From Anaerocolumna jejuensis DSM 15929 (GTDB lineage Bacteria > Bacillota > Clostridia > Lachnospirales > Lachnospiraceae), in assembly GCF_900142215.1 (NCBI RefSeq), contig NZ_FRAC01000014.1, positions 1 to 64,000 of the forward strand: a stretch of DNA of 64,000 nt. The letters run 5' to 3'. Below the pieces are notes generated by a model. That model was not told where the DNA came from. It saw nothing but the letters and a program-made list of their open reading frames with translations, and did no database searches. Position 1 is the first letter of the stretch. Each line of letters starts with the position of its first letter. Positions 1 to 9,000 of the stretch are shown in pieces. The position numbers were made by a program, and so were the translations under genes.

Positions 1-296
1 ACATATGACTTGTCATCGTCCATTATGACAGACTTTCTGCCGCGACCCGGATTGTCACTAAGCGCAGTCTCCAAGCCTGATTCAAGATATTTGTCGAGGC
101 ATAGTTCAACCGACTTACGGTTGAGGTCAAGCTTATCTGCTATGGCAGTAACTGAAATACCTTCTGCTGTAAGTAGTATAATCTTTGCCCTTTGAACAGT
201 GCGCACCATTTCTGTTCTTGAGCTTGTTATATCGGTCAATCTGCTGACCTCATCGGCACTGAGATTGATACAGGAATATTTTGATGGTCTTGCCAT
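1..296 (-). CDS. IS630-type transposase, N-terminal part (runs off window)
   Basis: Reading the minus strand from an ATG at 296 gives an open frame of about 98 codons to the window edge. It begins MARPSKYSCINLS and contains a helix-turn-helix region (ITDITSS-like segment, then AEGISVTAIADKLDLNRKSVELCLDKY) followed by a GRGRKS linker. This layout (HTH, then a basic linker before the DDE domain) is typical of IS630/Tc1-mariner transposases. The catalytic domain lies outside the window. A strong GGAGGTG ribosome site sits just upstream of the ATG, so the gene may be intact. The terminal inverted repeat was not identified. The family assignment rests on the N-terminal pattern only. Confidence 0.7.
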   Translation of the reverse strand, partial: MARPSKYSCINLSADEVSRLTDITSSRTEMVRTVQRAKIILLTAEGISVTAIADKLDLNRKSVELCLDKYLESGLETALSDNPGRGRKSVIMDDDKSY

Positions 297-473
297 AACT
301 TGCACCTCCAACGTTTATGGTACAAGTATAGCACAAAAAGTCATGTTTTACCAGCTAATTTGAAAACGATATACTAGTAATTATATTATTATAAAACCAA
401 TTGCCTTTCAGTCAATGTGTTTATGTAAATACATTGATTTATTTTTATTATAATCCATCTAAGAGGTCTTAAT
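297..473. other. AT-rich intergenic region
   Basis: This stretch separates the divergent transposase and lipoprotein genes. It is AT-rich and should hold the outer end of the insertion sequence and the lipoprotein promoter. I cannot delimit either with confidence. Confidence 0.4.
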
Positions 474-1166
474 TTGAAAAAAAATTTATTAATTACATTA
501 TTTTTACTGATATTAGCTTTTAGTATATCAGGATGTAGTAATGAAAATAAAAAAAGTTCAGTCTATAAATATGGAATTCAACCACCTATGGAAAAACTTT
601 ATTGGGGTATGACAGTCTCTGAAGTTGAGAAAGCTCTATCAATTAAAGATGGGGTCGATGGTGTCTCCTATAAGAAAGAAGGCTTGGGTACCATTATTAT
701 TTTACCCAATCAACTAGATTTATTCGGGTACCATGTATCAGCACGCTTAGAAATAAATGATCCACCTCAACAAGATTGGATGCCATTTAAAACTGAATCT
801 TTGTATTCAATAAAATTATTATTTACAGATATAAGCAAACAAGATTTAAAAGATAAATTAAATGATAAATTCGAAATCCAAGGACGTGACTGGACCAGTT
901 TAAAAAATAATTCTTGCACAACTTGGGAAAGTAAGGATAAAGTAAGCGACCTCAGCTCAAATGAATTGGATAAATTAAAAAGCTATTGGAATACATTATC
1001 AGAGCATACTGACAAATTCTCTCCTGCAAAAGAAAACTCAGTTGATGATAGTATTAATTCAGTAGTTTTGTCAATTAATCCAGCTGGAACAGATGCTAGT
1101 TTAACTTATAATGCTGATACTGCTTTAATCATAAATAAATTATGTTTATCTAAGAATTATAATTAA
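474..1166 (+). CDS. small lipoprotein of unknown function
   Basis: The product has 230 residues with a lipoprotein signal peptide: a KKN basic start, a hydrophobic core and a lipobox SISGC with the lipidated Cys at residue 21. It should be anchored on the outer face of the membrane. The start is TTG, chosen because AAGAGG lies 7 nt upstream and because it places the signal peptide exactly at the N-terminus. The mature part (for example YWGMTVSEVEKALSI) resembles no family I can name. The gene is AT-richer than the housekeeping genes here and lies beside a transposase, so recent acquisition is plausible. It appears monocistronic, with a hairpin just downstream. Confidence 0.75.
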   Translation: MKKNLLITLFLLILAFSISGCSNENKKSSVYKYGIQPPMEKLYWGMTVSEVEKALSIKDGVDGVSYKKEGLGTIIILPNQLDLFGYHVSARLEINDPPQQDWMPFKTESLYSIKLLFTDISKQDLKDKLNDKFEIQGRDWTSLKNNSCTTWESKDKVSDLSSNELDKLKSYWNTLSEHTDKFSPAKENSVDDSINSVVLSINPAGTDASLTYNADTALIINKLCLSKNYN

Positions 1167-1189
1167 TGTGAATTTTCTAATTTAACAAC

Positions 1190-1225
1190 AAGGTAACCGG
1201 TATAACTCTACCTGTTACCTTATCT
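1190..1225 (+). terminator. hairpin after the lipoprotein gene
   Basis: AAGGTAAC (1190-1197) pairs perfectly with GTTACCTT (1214-1221), with further pairing possible inside, and is followed by a short pyrimidine-rich stretch. It lies 24 nt after the stop codon. The same AAGGTAAC arms recur in the hairpin at 4237-4269. Confidence 0.6.
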
Positions 1226-1506
1226 TTCTATTAATGAGCGTTTTTACAAACATATTTTACCAGTATTTAGATATACTGTGCCCTAAGCAATCTTAAGGAT
1301 TTTAAAAACATCCTCAAGTGTACAGCCTCTCCTGGATCGCCAGGCCAGGTCCCTGAAGCATCCGTCGCTGTACAGTATGACAGGTGAGCCGGATAATACA
1401 ACTTCCAAATATTTTCATCAATACTTTCGTAAAAAAGGAGCCCCTCCATATACCATGAGGCCCCTTTTCATATTCAACAAACAGCTTTTATAAGCTGCTA
1501 TACTTT
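1226..1506. other. gene-poor stretch with possible gene remnant
   Basis: No convincing intact gene is present. On the minus strand, about 1270-1400 can be read without a stop as a peptide ending DLAWRSRRGCTLEDVFKIL, but two stops precede it and no start is present. A different frame offers an ATG near 1449. A frameshifted relic of a longer gene is possible; I do not recognise it. Confidence 0.3.
1472..1500 (-). terminator. short terminator of the repeat-protein gene
   Basis: CAGCTT (1482-1487) and AAGCTG (1492-1497) form a 6-bp stem with a TTAT loop just downstream of the minus-strand stop at 1507. On that strand the stem is followed by TTTGTTG. Confidence 0.5.
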
Positions 1507-2466
1507 TTAATCCCACTGGGCATCGTCAACAAAGGCAATTCCCTTCACAGAATTCATCTCAAAGGTCAGCTTCCCGTGTGCCTTATACCCTGCTAATGCT
1601 ACTATTGTATCTCCTTTTGGCAGCTCGTATTCGTATTCACCTTTATTAACAGGAAGTTCAACTAATTTATCTCCATTTACAACCAATACTATTTTATAGG
1701 AAGCTGTATCCATTGTTGAATGATATTTGAAAGTTACTTTTCCTTTATTTTTGGCATGAATTACCTTGCTGTAGTCGACCCCTGTAAATTTACCGGAGTT
1801 TATTACAAAGCCATTGTCAGTCAGATTCGAACTATATCCAACTGCTTGAAAACCGGCTTCTTTCTTAAGTATCATTTTATCGGTGATATCTTTTAAGGAA
1901 GTAATGTCTTTTGTATCAGTGACGGCTTCCTCCTTATCCCATTCGGAATCATCTGTAAATTTCACTCCTTCTGCAGATTTCATCTGAAAAGTTAATTTAC
2001 CATGTGCTTTATAACCTGCTAATGCAACCACGGTATCTCCCTTTGGAATTTCATAAGTAAATTTGCTTTTATCTGCCGGTATTTCGACCACCCTCTTATC
2101 ATTCAGTAGTAATACCAGCCTGTATGCTCCATGCTCTATGGTAGAGTTATACCGAAAGGTCACCTTACTCCTTTGATCTGCATGTATTACTTTACTGTAA
2201 TCTACGCCAGTAAATTTATCGGTATGAATGGTAAACCCATTCTCTTTATAATCAGAACTATAACCAATTGCCTGAAAACCGGCTTCTTTCTTTATAATCA
2301 TCGTATCTGTTATATCCTTTAAAGAGGTAATATTCTGATTATCCAAAGAAATTTTTATTTTTGTGTTTTCAGCCTTTACATTATAATTTTTAGTGGATAA
2401 TATAAATACTGTGAATATACTTGCAAAAATAATGATTACACCAATATACGTTTTTGTCCGTTTCAT
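1507..2466 (-). CDS. membrane-anchored protein made of two tandem 132-residue units
   Basis: The product has 319 residues. Residues 7-25 are hydrophobic after a basic MKRTK start, so this is a membrane anchor or uncleaved signal. The rest is two copies of one unit, residues 46-177 and 188-319, each beginning ITSLKDITD and containing KKEAGFQA, FTGVDYSKVIHA, PKGDT and ALAGYKAHGKLTF. The units are still clearly alike, including their DDxxWD ends. Each looks like a beta-rich extracellular domain; the function is unknown. The ATG at 2466 is preferred over a start five codons earlier because GGAGG lies 6 nt before it. It is divergent from the M56 protease gene set. Confidence 0.8.
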   Translation of the reverse strand: MKRTKTYIGVIIIFASIFTVFILSTKNYNVKAENTKIKISLDNQNITSLKDITDTMIIKKEAGFQAIGYSSDYKENGFTIHTDKFTGVDYSKVIHADQRSKVTFRYNSTIEHGAYRLVLLLNDKRVVEIPADKSKFTYEIPKGDTVVALAGYKAHGKLTFQMKSAEGVKFTDDSEWDKEEAVTDTKDITSLKDITDKMILKKEAGFQAVGYSSNLTDNGFVINSGKFTGVDYSKVIHAKNKGKVTFKYHSTMDTASYKIVLVVNGDKLVELPVNKGEYEYELPKGDTIVALAGYKAHGKLTFEMNSVKGIAFVDDAQWD

Positions 2467-2520
2467 AATAATCCTCCACAAATTATTAAAGTAGCTGACA
2501 TTGTATACAGCGGGACTGTA

Positions 2521-2730
2521 TTGTCCAGAACCTATCAGCCCATTATCAGTCCCAATGACTTTACATTACAGCAATTTGTATCACAATTTGAGGATGCGAA
2601 AAAAAATATAACCATACCGGATTTTGTTGCTACTTTACTGGAACATGAAAAGGATGAGGCTCAGCGGATCGAAGAACTGGAAGCTTTATTGGAAGAACGC
2701 AAAAGAAAGCTGAAATCCAAAGAGAAATAG
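2521..2730 (+). CDS. small charged hypothetical protein upstream of the M56 protease
   Basis: The frame encodes 69 residues ending in a strongly charged helix (LLEHEKDEAQRIEELEALLEE region) with coiled-coil character. The TTG start has only a weak upstream GGGA. The frame stays open further upstream, so this may be the tail of a larger decayed gene. It sits where blaI normally lies, 45 nt before a BlaR1-like gene, but it has no winged-helix DNA-binding domain and is too short to be BlaI. I do not recognise a family. Confidence 0.45.
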   Translation: MSRTYQPIISPNDFTLQQFVSQFEDAKKNITIPDFVATLLEHEKDEAQRIEELEALLEERKRKLKSKEK

Positions 2731-2775
2731 GAAAATATATACTATTTGATTATATGATTCTGGAAAGAGGTTACG

Positions 2776-3939
2776 ATGGATTTCTCATTTACAGTATTAT
2801 TGACCTTAACATTTTTTAGCGGTATCCTCATAATCCTGCTGTGGATTATGCTGCATAATAATCAAATTATACAAAAGGCCGGAATCAGCAGTTTATTTAT
2901 TGGATTGCTTCTTGTTTTATTTCGGCTGCTGATGCCTGTTGAATTTCCTTTTGCCCGTAATGTACCTATTCGTCATATTCTTCCCGATATTACCCTGTTC
3001 ATGGAAAATAAAATCCTATACATAGGCACATTAAAATTAAGTATCCTTCAACTTATGCATATTATCTGGGCACTTGGCATCATTATCCTGTTAATTAAAT
3101 TTCTTTTTGAATACCTCTTATTTAAAAGAAAGGTTGGCCTTTTACCGCCTGCCGAAGATATCGAGTTACACTCTGCATTACAGGAAGTACTGGCCGATTT
3201 CAGATCTCATAAGAATTTCCGAATAGTTATTATGAAGAACGTAACAACACCAATGCTTTTTGGAATTCAAAAGCCTTATATCATTATACCATCACTTAAT
3301 CTCACGAAGGATGAATGGTATTACGTGCTAAAACATGAAATCACTCATTATTGTAAGGGTGATTTATGGATTAAGCTGTTAGTGGAATACTTATGCATCT
3401 TCTATTGGTGGAACCCTTTTATCTATCTCCTTAAAAAACAGGCAGCCAAAGCAATTGAACTGCATACGGACTATAAAATAACGGACTCCTTTGATGACAT
3501 CCGGAAAATTGAATATTTTGAGTGTATTTTAAAAATCGCTAAAAATCAGGCAAAGGATAAATCAAATAAAGCACTTTTGACATTAACCGGAAACAATGCC
3601 TCTGTACTTTCCCAGAGGCTGCATGTCACCCTTACAGATTACTCTGATATTTCTAAATTCACCTTTAAACACTTAGCAGTCTTTCTTACATTTTTATTTT
3701 TAACGGCATCTTCTTTTTTATTTGTATTTGAACCTTATGCCATATCTCCTTATGATGAATCAACTACCTTTGAATTAAATGAACAAAATGCTTATTTAGT
3801 GGTAAACCCTGACGGAGGCTATGATTTGTATTATAAAAAGAACTACTTTGTTACTGTTCATGAAATCGAGAACTCTTATTCAGGCTTACATATTTACAAT
3901 AACATAGACGAGGTAAAGAATAATGAGAAAAACAAATAA
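2776..3939 (+). CDS. BlaR1/MecR1-like M56 membrane metalloprotease
   Basis: The product has 387 residues. Hydrophobic segments near residues 5-25, 35-52 and 92-112, and another near 300, match the M56 integral-membrane fold. The zinc-protease motif HEITH is at residues 187-191 in the context VLKHEITHYCKGDLW, followed by YWWNPFIYLL, all typical of the BlaR1/MecR1 family. Unlike true BlaR1 there is no C-terminal penicillin-binding sensor domain; only about 75 residues follow the last membrane helix. In the family such proteases cleave a repressor or other regulator after an external signal. No BlaI-like gene is adjacent. The start has a good GGAAAGAGG site. Confidence 0.85.
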   Translation: MDFSFTVLLTLTFFSGILIILLWIMLHNNQIIQKAGISSLFIGLLLVLFRLLMPVEFPFARNVPIRHILPDITLFMENKILYIGTLKLSILQLMHIIWALGIIILLIKFLFEYLLFKRKVGLLPPAEDIELHSALQEVLADFRSHKNFRIVIMKNVTTPMLFGIQKPYIIIPSLNLTKDEWYYVLKHEITHYCKGDLWIKLLVEYLCIFYWWNPFIYLLKKQAAKAIELHTDYKITDSFDDIRKIEYFECILKIAKNQAKDKSNKALLTLTGNNASVLSQRLHVTLTDYSDISKFTFKHLAVFLTFLFLTASSFLFVFEPYAISPYDESTTFELNEQNAYLVVNPDGGYDLYYKKNYFVTVHEIENSYSGLHIYNNIDEVKNNEKNK

Positions 3940-4201
3940 GAAGACATTACTTTTGTTAATGCTTGCCTGCTTCTGCATTAATATGTCTATGACTGCCAAA
4001 GCTGCTGTTATCGAGGAGAATATGGATTCTTCCCCTTGCCAGTTACCAATGGTAAGCGGGCAGCAAAGCTTAGCTACCATTATATCCCCTTTATCTGACA
4101 TTATTGACTGGCGTTATAAACGGGAAAATAATCAGCTATACAAACGCCAATATAATTATACGAAAAAGCAGTGGATTGGTGAATGGGAGCTATGCCGATG
4201 A
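3923..4201 (+). CDS. small exported protein
   Basis: This 92-residue product has a clear Sec signal peptide (basic start, LLLLMLACFCINM core, likely cleavage after TAKA near residue 27). The mature part ends with DWRYKRENNQLYKRQYNYT and a WIGEW tail. Small exported proteins with such YKR-x-YN and W-[IV]-G-[ED]-W ends occur in Lachnospiraceae, function unknown. Its start overlaps the end of the M56 protease gene by 17 nt, so the two are probably co-translated and may be functionally linked. Confidence 0.7.
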   Translation: MRKTNKKTLLLLMLACFCINMSMTAKAAVIEENMDSSPCQLPMVSGQQSLATIISPLSDIIDWRYKRENNQLYKRQYNYTKKQWIGEWELCR

Positions 4202-4236
4202 TATAAGCGAGTAAAAATTAATTTGGTATAAAAGCA

Positions 4237-4275
4237 AAGGTAACTGGCATGAACTCTGCCAGTTACCTTACTATT
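4237..4275. terminator. bidirectional terminator
   Basis: A perfect 13-bp stem (4237-4249 with 4257-4269, arm AAGGTAACTGGCA) and a 7-nt loop lie between the convergent exported-protein gene and gltD. Moderate U-rich stretches follow on both strands. Confidence 0.75.
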
Positions 4276-4337
4276 TATCGAAATATACTGTTGAATATAA
4301 GAAATAAACGCTTCTTTGTCAATGGGCAGCATAAATT

Positions 4338-5822
4338 CTACAAATTACTGTAGCCCATTAAATGTTCATCCACTGCCTGTGCTACTTCTCTGCCTTCCCG
4401 GATTGCCCATACAACCAGCGACTGTCCCCGGTGCATATCACCTGTAACAAAGACTTTCTCTGCGCTGGTCTGATATTTGCCTTCTTCCGTGGCTACATTG
4501 GTTCTGGCGTTCAGTTCCACGCCAAAGGCCTTTGCCACGTACTCTTGAGTTCCTAAGAAGCCTGCTGCAATAAAAACGTAATCGGCATCTACCACATATT
4601 CGCTTCCCGGAATTTCCTCCATCTGAAAGCGTTTCGTCTCAGCATTGAACTTACTGCAAAGCTTAACGATCTTAACCTTTGTGAGGTTGCCATCCTTATC
4701 TGCAATAAATTCCTTTACCGTAGATTCGTACACTCTGGGGTCATGGCCAAATACGGCAATCGCTTCCTCCTGGCCATAGTCTGTCTTTATGACCTTGGGC
4801 CATTCGGGCCAGGGATTGTCTTCGGTTCTGTTTTCCGGAGGCTTTGGCATCATTTCAATCTGAAGGACGGATTTTGCTCCCTGCCTTATACTGGTGCCGA
4901 CACAGTCATTTCCCGTATCACCGCCGCCAATTACGATGACGTTCTTACCCTTTGTGTTCACGCAGGCGCCGTCTTCAAAGTCAGAGTCAAGGAGGCTCTT
5001 GGTAACACCCTTCAAGAAATCCACTGCAAAATAGATTCCCTTGGCTTCCCTGCCGGGTGCTTTAATATCTCTTGGCTTTGAGGCTCCGCAGGCAAGGATG
5101 ATACTGTCAAATTCCTTCCTGATGTCAGATACCTTATAATTTTTGCCCACATCCGCTTTCGTTATAAAGGTCACTCCTTCTTCCTTCATAAGCTCCACTC
5201 TGCGGTTTATGATATGCTTCTCCAGCTTCATGTTCGGAATGCCATACATCAATAGCCCGCCGATGCGGTCAGAGCGTTCGAATACCGTTACCTGATGACC
5301 TCTTTTATTTAACTGGTCCGCTGCCGCAAGACCGGAAGGACCGGAGCCTATGACAGCGACCTTTTTACCGGTTCTTACCTTGGGAGGCTGTGCTGTTACA
5401 AAGCCTGCTTTATATCCGTTTTCGATGATGCTTAATTCATTTTCCTTTATTGCCACCGGATTGGTCGCCACGTTACAGGTACAGGCCGGTTCGCAGGGTG
5501 CGGGACATACACGTCCTGTAAATTCCGGAAAATTATTCGTCCGAAACAGGCGCTTTAAGGCCTGATTCATATTTCCATTGTATAACAGGTCATTCCATTC
5601 CGGCACCAGGTTGTTCAAAGGACAGCCCGAAGTCATACCATTTAAGATAACGCCTGACTGGCAAAAAGGTACGCCGCAGTCCATACATCTTGCTCCCTGA
5701 ATCTTTTGCTCTTCCTTCGGCAGAGGAATGTGAAATTCATTAAAGTTCTTTATACGTTCAAGAGGAGCCAGCCCTTTGCTTAACTTCCTGTCATATTCCA
5801 TAAATCCTGTTGGTTTTCCCAT
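4338..5822 (-). CDS. gltD: glutamate synthase (NADPH), small subunit
   Basis: GltD carries electrons from NADPH through FAD to the large subunit, which makes two glutamates from glutamine and 2-oxoglutarate. The 494 residues are full length. The N-terminal cysteine region (RCMDCGVPFC, later CPAPCEPACTC) for Fe-S ligation is followed by the FAD-binding GSGPSGL motif and the NADPH-binding GGGDTG motif, with the C-terminal ITGD/VTGD-type FAD motif (VFVTGDMHRGQSLV). It begins with a strong GGAGG. It lies 194 nt downstream of gltB in the same direction, and that gap is filled with hairpin repeats. Confidence 0.97.
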   Translation of the reverse strand: MGKPTGFMEYDRKLSKGLAPLERIKNFNEFHIPLPKEEQKIQGARCMDCGVPFCQSGVILNGMTSGCPLNNLVPEWNDLLYNGNMNQALKRLFRTNNFPEFTGRVCPAPCEPACTCNVATNPVAIKENELSIIENGYKAGFVTAQPPKVRTGKKVAVIGSGPSGLAAADQLNKRGHQVTVFERSDRIGGLLMYGIPNMKLEKHIINRRVELMKEEGVTFITKADVGKNYKVSDIRKEFDSIILACGASKPRDIKAPGREAKGIYFAVDFLKGVTKSLLDSDFEDGACVNTKGKNVIVIGGGDTGNDCVGTSIRQGAKSVLQIEMMPKPPENRTEDNPWPEWPKVIKTDYGQEEAIAVFGHDPRVYESTVKEFIADKDGNLTKVKIVKLCSKFNAETKRFQMEEIPGSEYVVDADYVFIAAGFLGTQEYVAKAFGVELNARTNVATEEGKYQTSAEKVFVTGDMHRGQSLVVWAIREGREVAQAVDEHLMGYSNL

Positions 5823-5865
5823 TGCTTCTTACCTCCTAGTCTTCATCCTTCCTCTACACACCTCA

Positions 5866-6016
5866 AGCTTGTGCCGAGGATTTCACAGGCACATTTTGTG
5901 AATTATGCTTCTCAATAATTCACATTATCTCCATGCCCTCCCAACGCGCCGCAAGATTGTGCCGAGGATTTCGCAGGCACAATCTTGTGTATGAAAATTG
6001 CCTTTTAATTTTCATA
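5866..6016. repeat. double-hairpin repeat between gltB and gltD
   Basis: Two diverged copies of one module lie about 88 bp apart. The second contains a perfect 11-bp stem, AAGATTGTGCC with GGCACAATCTT, around a 12-nt loop. Between the copies, GTGAATTAT (5898-5906) pairs with ATAATTCAC (5915-5923). A third hairpin, TATGAAAATT (5990-5999) with AATTTTCATA (6007-6016), abuts the gltB stop. The same module recurs at 10869-11114. Confidence 0.85.
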
Positions 6017-9000
6017 CTATCCTCTAGTGTTAGCAAAGAATGCCTCTATCTGTGCCTGCTCGCTGCTTAAGCCTTTTTCCTCCATCTGGACGATGGTCAT
6101 AAGCATACGGCTGTAATCATAGGGTATGATTTTCTTAAACTTCGGCAGATAATCCATGAAGTTCTCCAGGATATCCTTACCCTTTACGGAACCGGTCAGC
6201 TTAACATGCTCGGTAATCATACTCTTTAATTCCAGTACATCATACTTCTCCGACACAGACTCCATGGATACCATTTCCTTATTCAGCTTCTTATAAAGGT
6301 TACTGCCATCATCCAGTACATAAGCAATACCGCCGCTCATACCTGCTGCAAAGTTCTTTCCTGTGGTACCGAGAACTACAACTCTTCCGCCTGTCATATA
6401 CTCACAGCCGTGGTCGCCTACGCCTTCCACCACCGCGCTGGCACCGGAGTTACGTACGCAGAAGCGTTCTCCTGCCACACCGTTTATGAATACCTTGCCG
6501 CTGGTAGCGCCGTAAAGGGCAACATTTCCGATAATGATGTTCTTATCCGCTTCGAATTTCGTACCCTTGGGAGGATATACCACCAGCTTTCCGCCGGAAA
6601 GACCTTTTCCGAAGTAGTCATTGCTGTCACCGGAAAGGGTGAGGGTAAGTCCCTTGGGAATAAAAGCACCAAAGCTCTGTCCGCCGCTTCCATGGCATTT
6701 GATGACATAGGTATCATCCTCCAGGGATGTGCCGTGAGCCTTTGTAATTTCAGAACCCAGGATAGTTCCAAAGGTACGGTCGATATTGGATACCTCTGTC
6801 TCGATAGTCTTAGACTGGCCGGAAGCGATGGAGCCCTTCAGTTTCTTTAACAATATCTTTTCATCAATGGTATTTTCCAATTCGAAATTATAGATTTTCT
6901 TGGGGTCAAAATGAGCTTCTTCGGTATTTCCGGCAAAAGGATTGTTAAGAATCTTTGAAAGGTCGATTCGTGCGGCCCTTCCTGCCTTTGAAGCTTCCTT
7001 TGCCTTTAACAGGTCGCTTCTTCCTACTAAATCCTCAAGCTTTCTGATACCAAGCTTCGCCATATATTCTCTTACTTCTTCCGCAATAAAGCGCATGAAG
7101 TTTACTACATATTCCGGTTTTCCTTTAAAATTCTTTCTCAGCTCCGGATTCTGGGTGGCAACACCTACCGGACAGGTATCCAGGTTGCACACACGCATCA
7201 TGACGCAGCCTAAGGTTACCAGGGGAGCTGTTGCAAAACCAAATTCCTCCGCTCCAAGGAGCGCTGCAATTACAACATCCCTGCCTGTCATCAGCTTACC
7301 ATCCGTCTCCACCATTACCCTGGAACGCAGACCGTTCATAATAAGGGTCTGATGGGTTTCCGCAAGGCCCAGTTCCCAGGGAAGTCCGGCATTGTGAATG
7401 GAATTTCTGGGTGCCGCACCGGTACCGCCGTCAAAGCCTGATATCAGGATAACCTGTGCTCCGGCCTTTGCCACACCGGCAGCAACGGTACCAACACCTG
7501 CTTCCGATACCAGCTTTACCGATATCCTGGCATCTGTATTGGAATTCTTAAGGTCATAGATCAGCTGCGCCAAATCCTCTATGGAGTAGATATCATGATG
7601 AGGCGGCGGAGAGATTAAGCCTACACCAGGAGTCGAATGTCTTGTTTTGGCTACCCAGGGATAAACCTTTCCCGCAGGCAGCTGGCCTCCTTCACCGGGC
7701 TTTGCTCCCTGTGCCATCTTAATCTGGATTTCCTTGGCACTCACCAGGTACTGGCTGGTAACACCGAAACGTCCGGAAGCTACCTGCTTGATAGCGGAAC
7801 ATCTATTAAAGCCGTCTTTTCCAACTGTAAGACGCTCCAGGCTTTCACCGCCTTCCCCGCTGTTGGACTTACCGCCCAGCATATTCATGGCAAGGGCAAG
7901 GGTCTCATGTGCTTCCTGTGAGATGGAACCATAGGACATGGCCCCAGTCTTAAAGCGCTTTACAAGGGAGTCCACACTTTCTACTTCTTCAATGGGGATA
8001 CCGGCTTCCGGGAAGTCAAATTCAAGAAGGCCTCTTAAATTAATGCCCTCCTCTTCCTTTTCAATAAGCTTCGTATATTCCTTAAAGGCTTCATAATCCC
8101 CTGTTCTGGCAGCCTTTTGCAGCTGATGGATGGTCTGGGGATTGTAAAGGTGCTCGTCTTTTCCGCTTCTTAGCTTATGATTGCCGCTGTTTTCAAGGGT
8201 CAGATCCGTATTGAGGCCCAGAGGGTCAAAAGCCTTGGAATGAAGCTCATCCACCTGCTTTTCAATATCCTTGATGGTAACGCCGCCGATACGGCTTACG
8301 GTATCGGTAAAGTATTTTTCAATCACCTGGGTGTTGATACCGATGGCTTCAAAAATCTTGGAGCCCTGATAGGACTGTATCGTTGAAATACCCATCTTGG
8401 AAGCAATCTTTACGATTCCCTTTAAAATAGCCTTATTATAATCGTTTACCGCCGCATAATAATCCTTATCCAGCATATCGTTTACAATCAGCTGTTTGAT
8501 GGATTCCTGGGCAAGATATGGATTTACGGCACAGGCACCATAGCCTAAAAGAGTTGCAAAATGGTGTACTTCTCTGGGTTCCGCGCTCTCTAATATCATT
8601 GCCACTGCTGTTCTTTTCTTGGTTCTTACCAAATGCTGCTGCATAGCGGATACGGCAAGGAGGGAAGGAATTGCTACGTGGTTTTCGTCCACTCCCCTGT
8701 CAGAAAGAATCAGGATATTGGCTCCTTCCTTATAGGCACGGTCCGCCTCTACAAATATATGGTCAATTGCCCTTTCCAGGGAGGTGTTCTTATAATATAT
8801 AATTGAAATTGTCTCCACCTTAAAGCCCGGTATCTTCATGGACTTTATCTTTAACAGGTCCGTACTGGTAAGGATGGGGTTGTGTATTTTAAGTACTTTA
8901 CAGTTCTCCGCACATTCCTCCAGAAGATTTCCGTCCTCTCCGATATAGACATCGGTGGAGGTAACGATTTCTTCCCTGATGGCATCAATAGGAGGATTGG

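Noticed and set aside
2521..2730. BlaI repressor upstream of the M56 protease
   Set aside because: Only 69 residues, charged coiled-coil-like, no winged helix.
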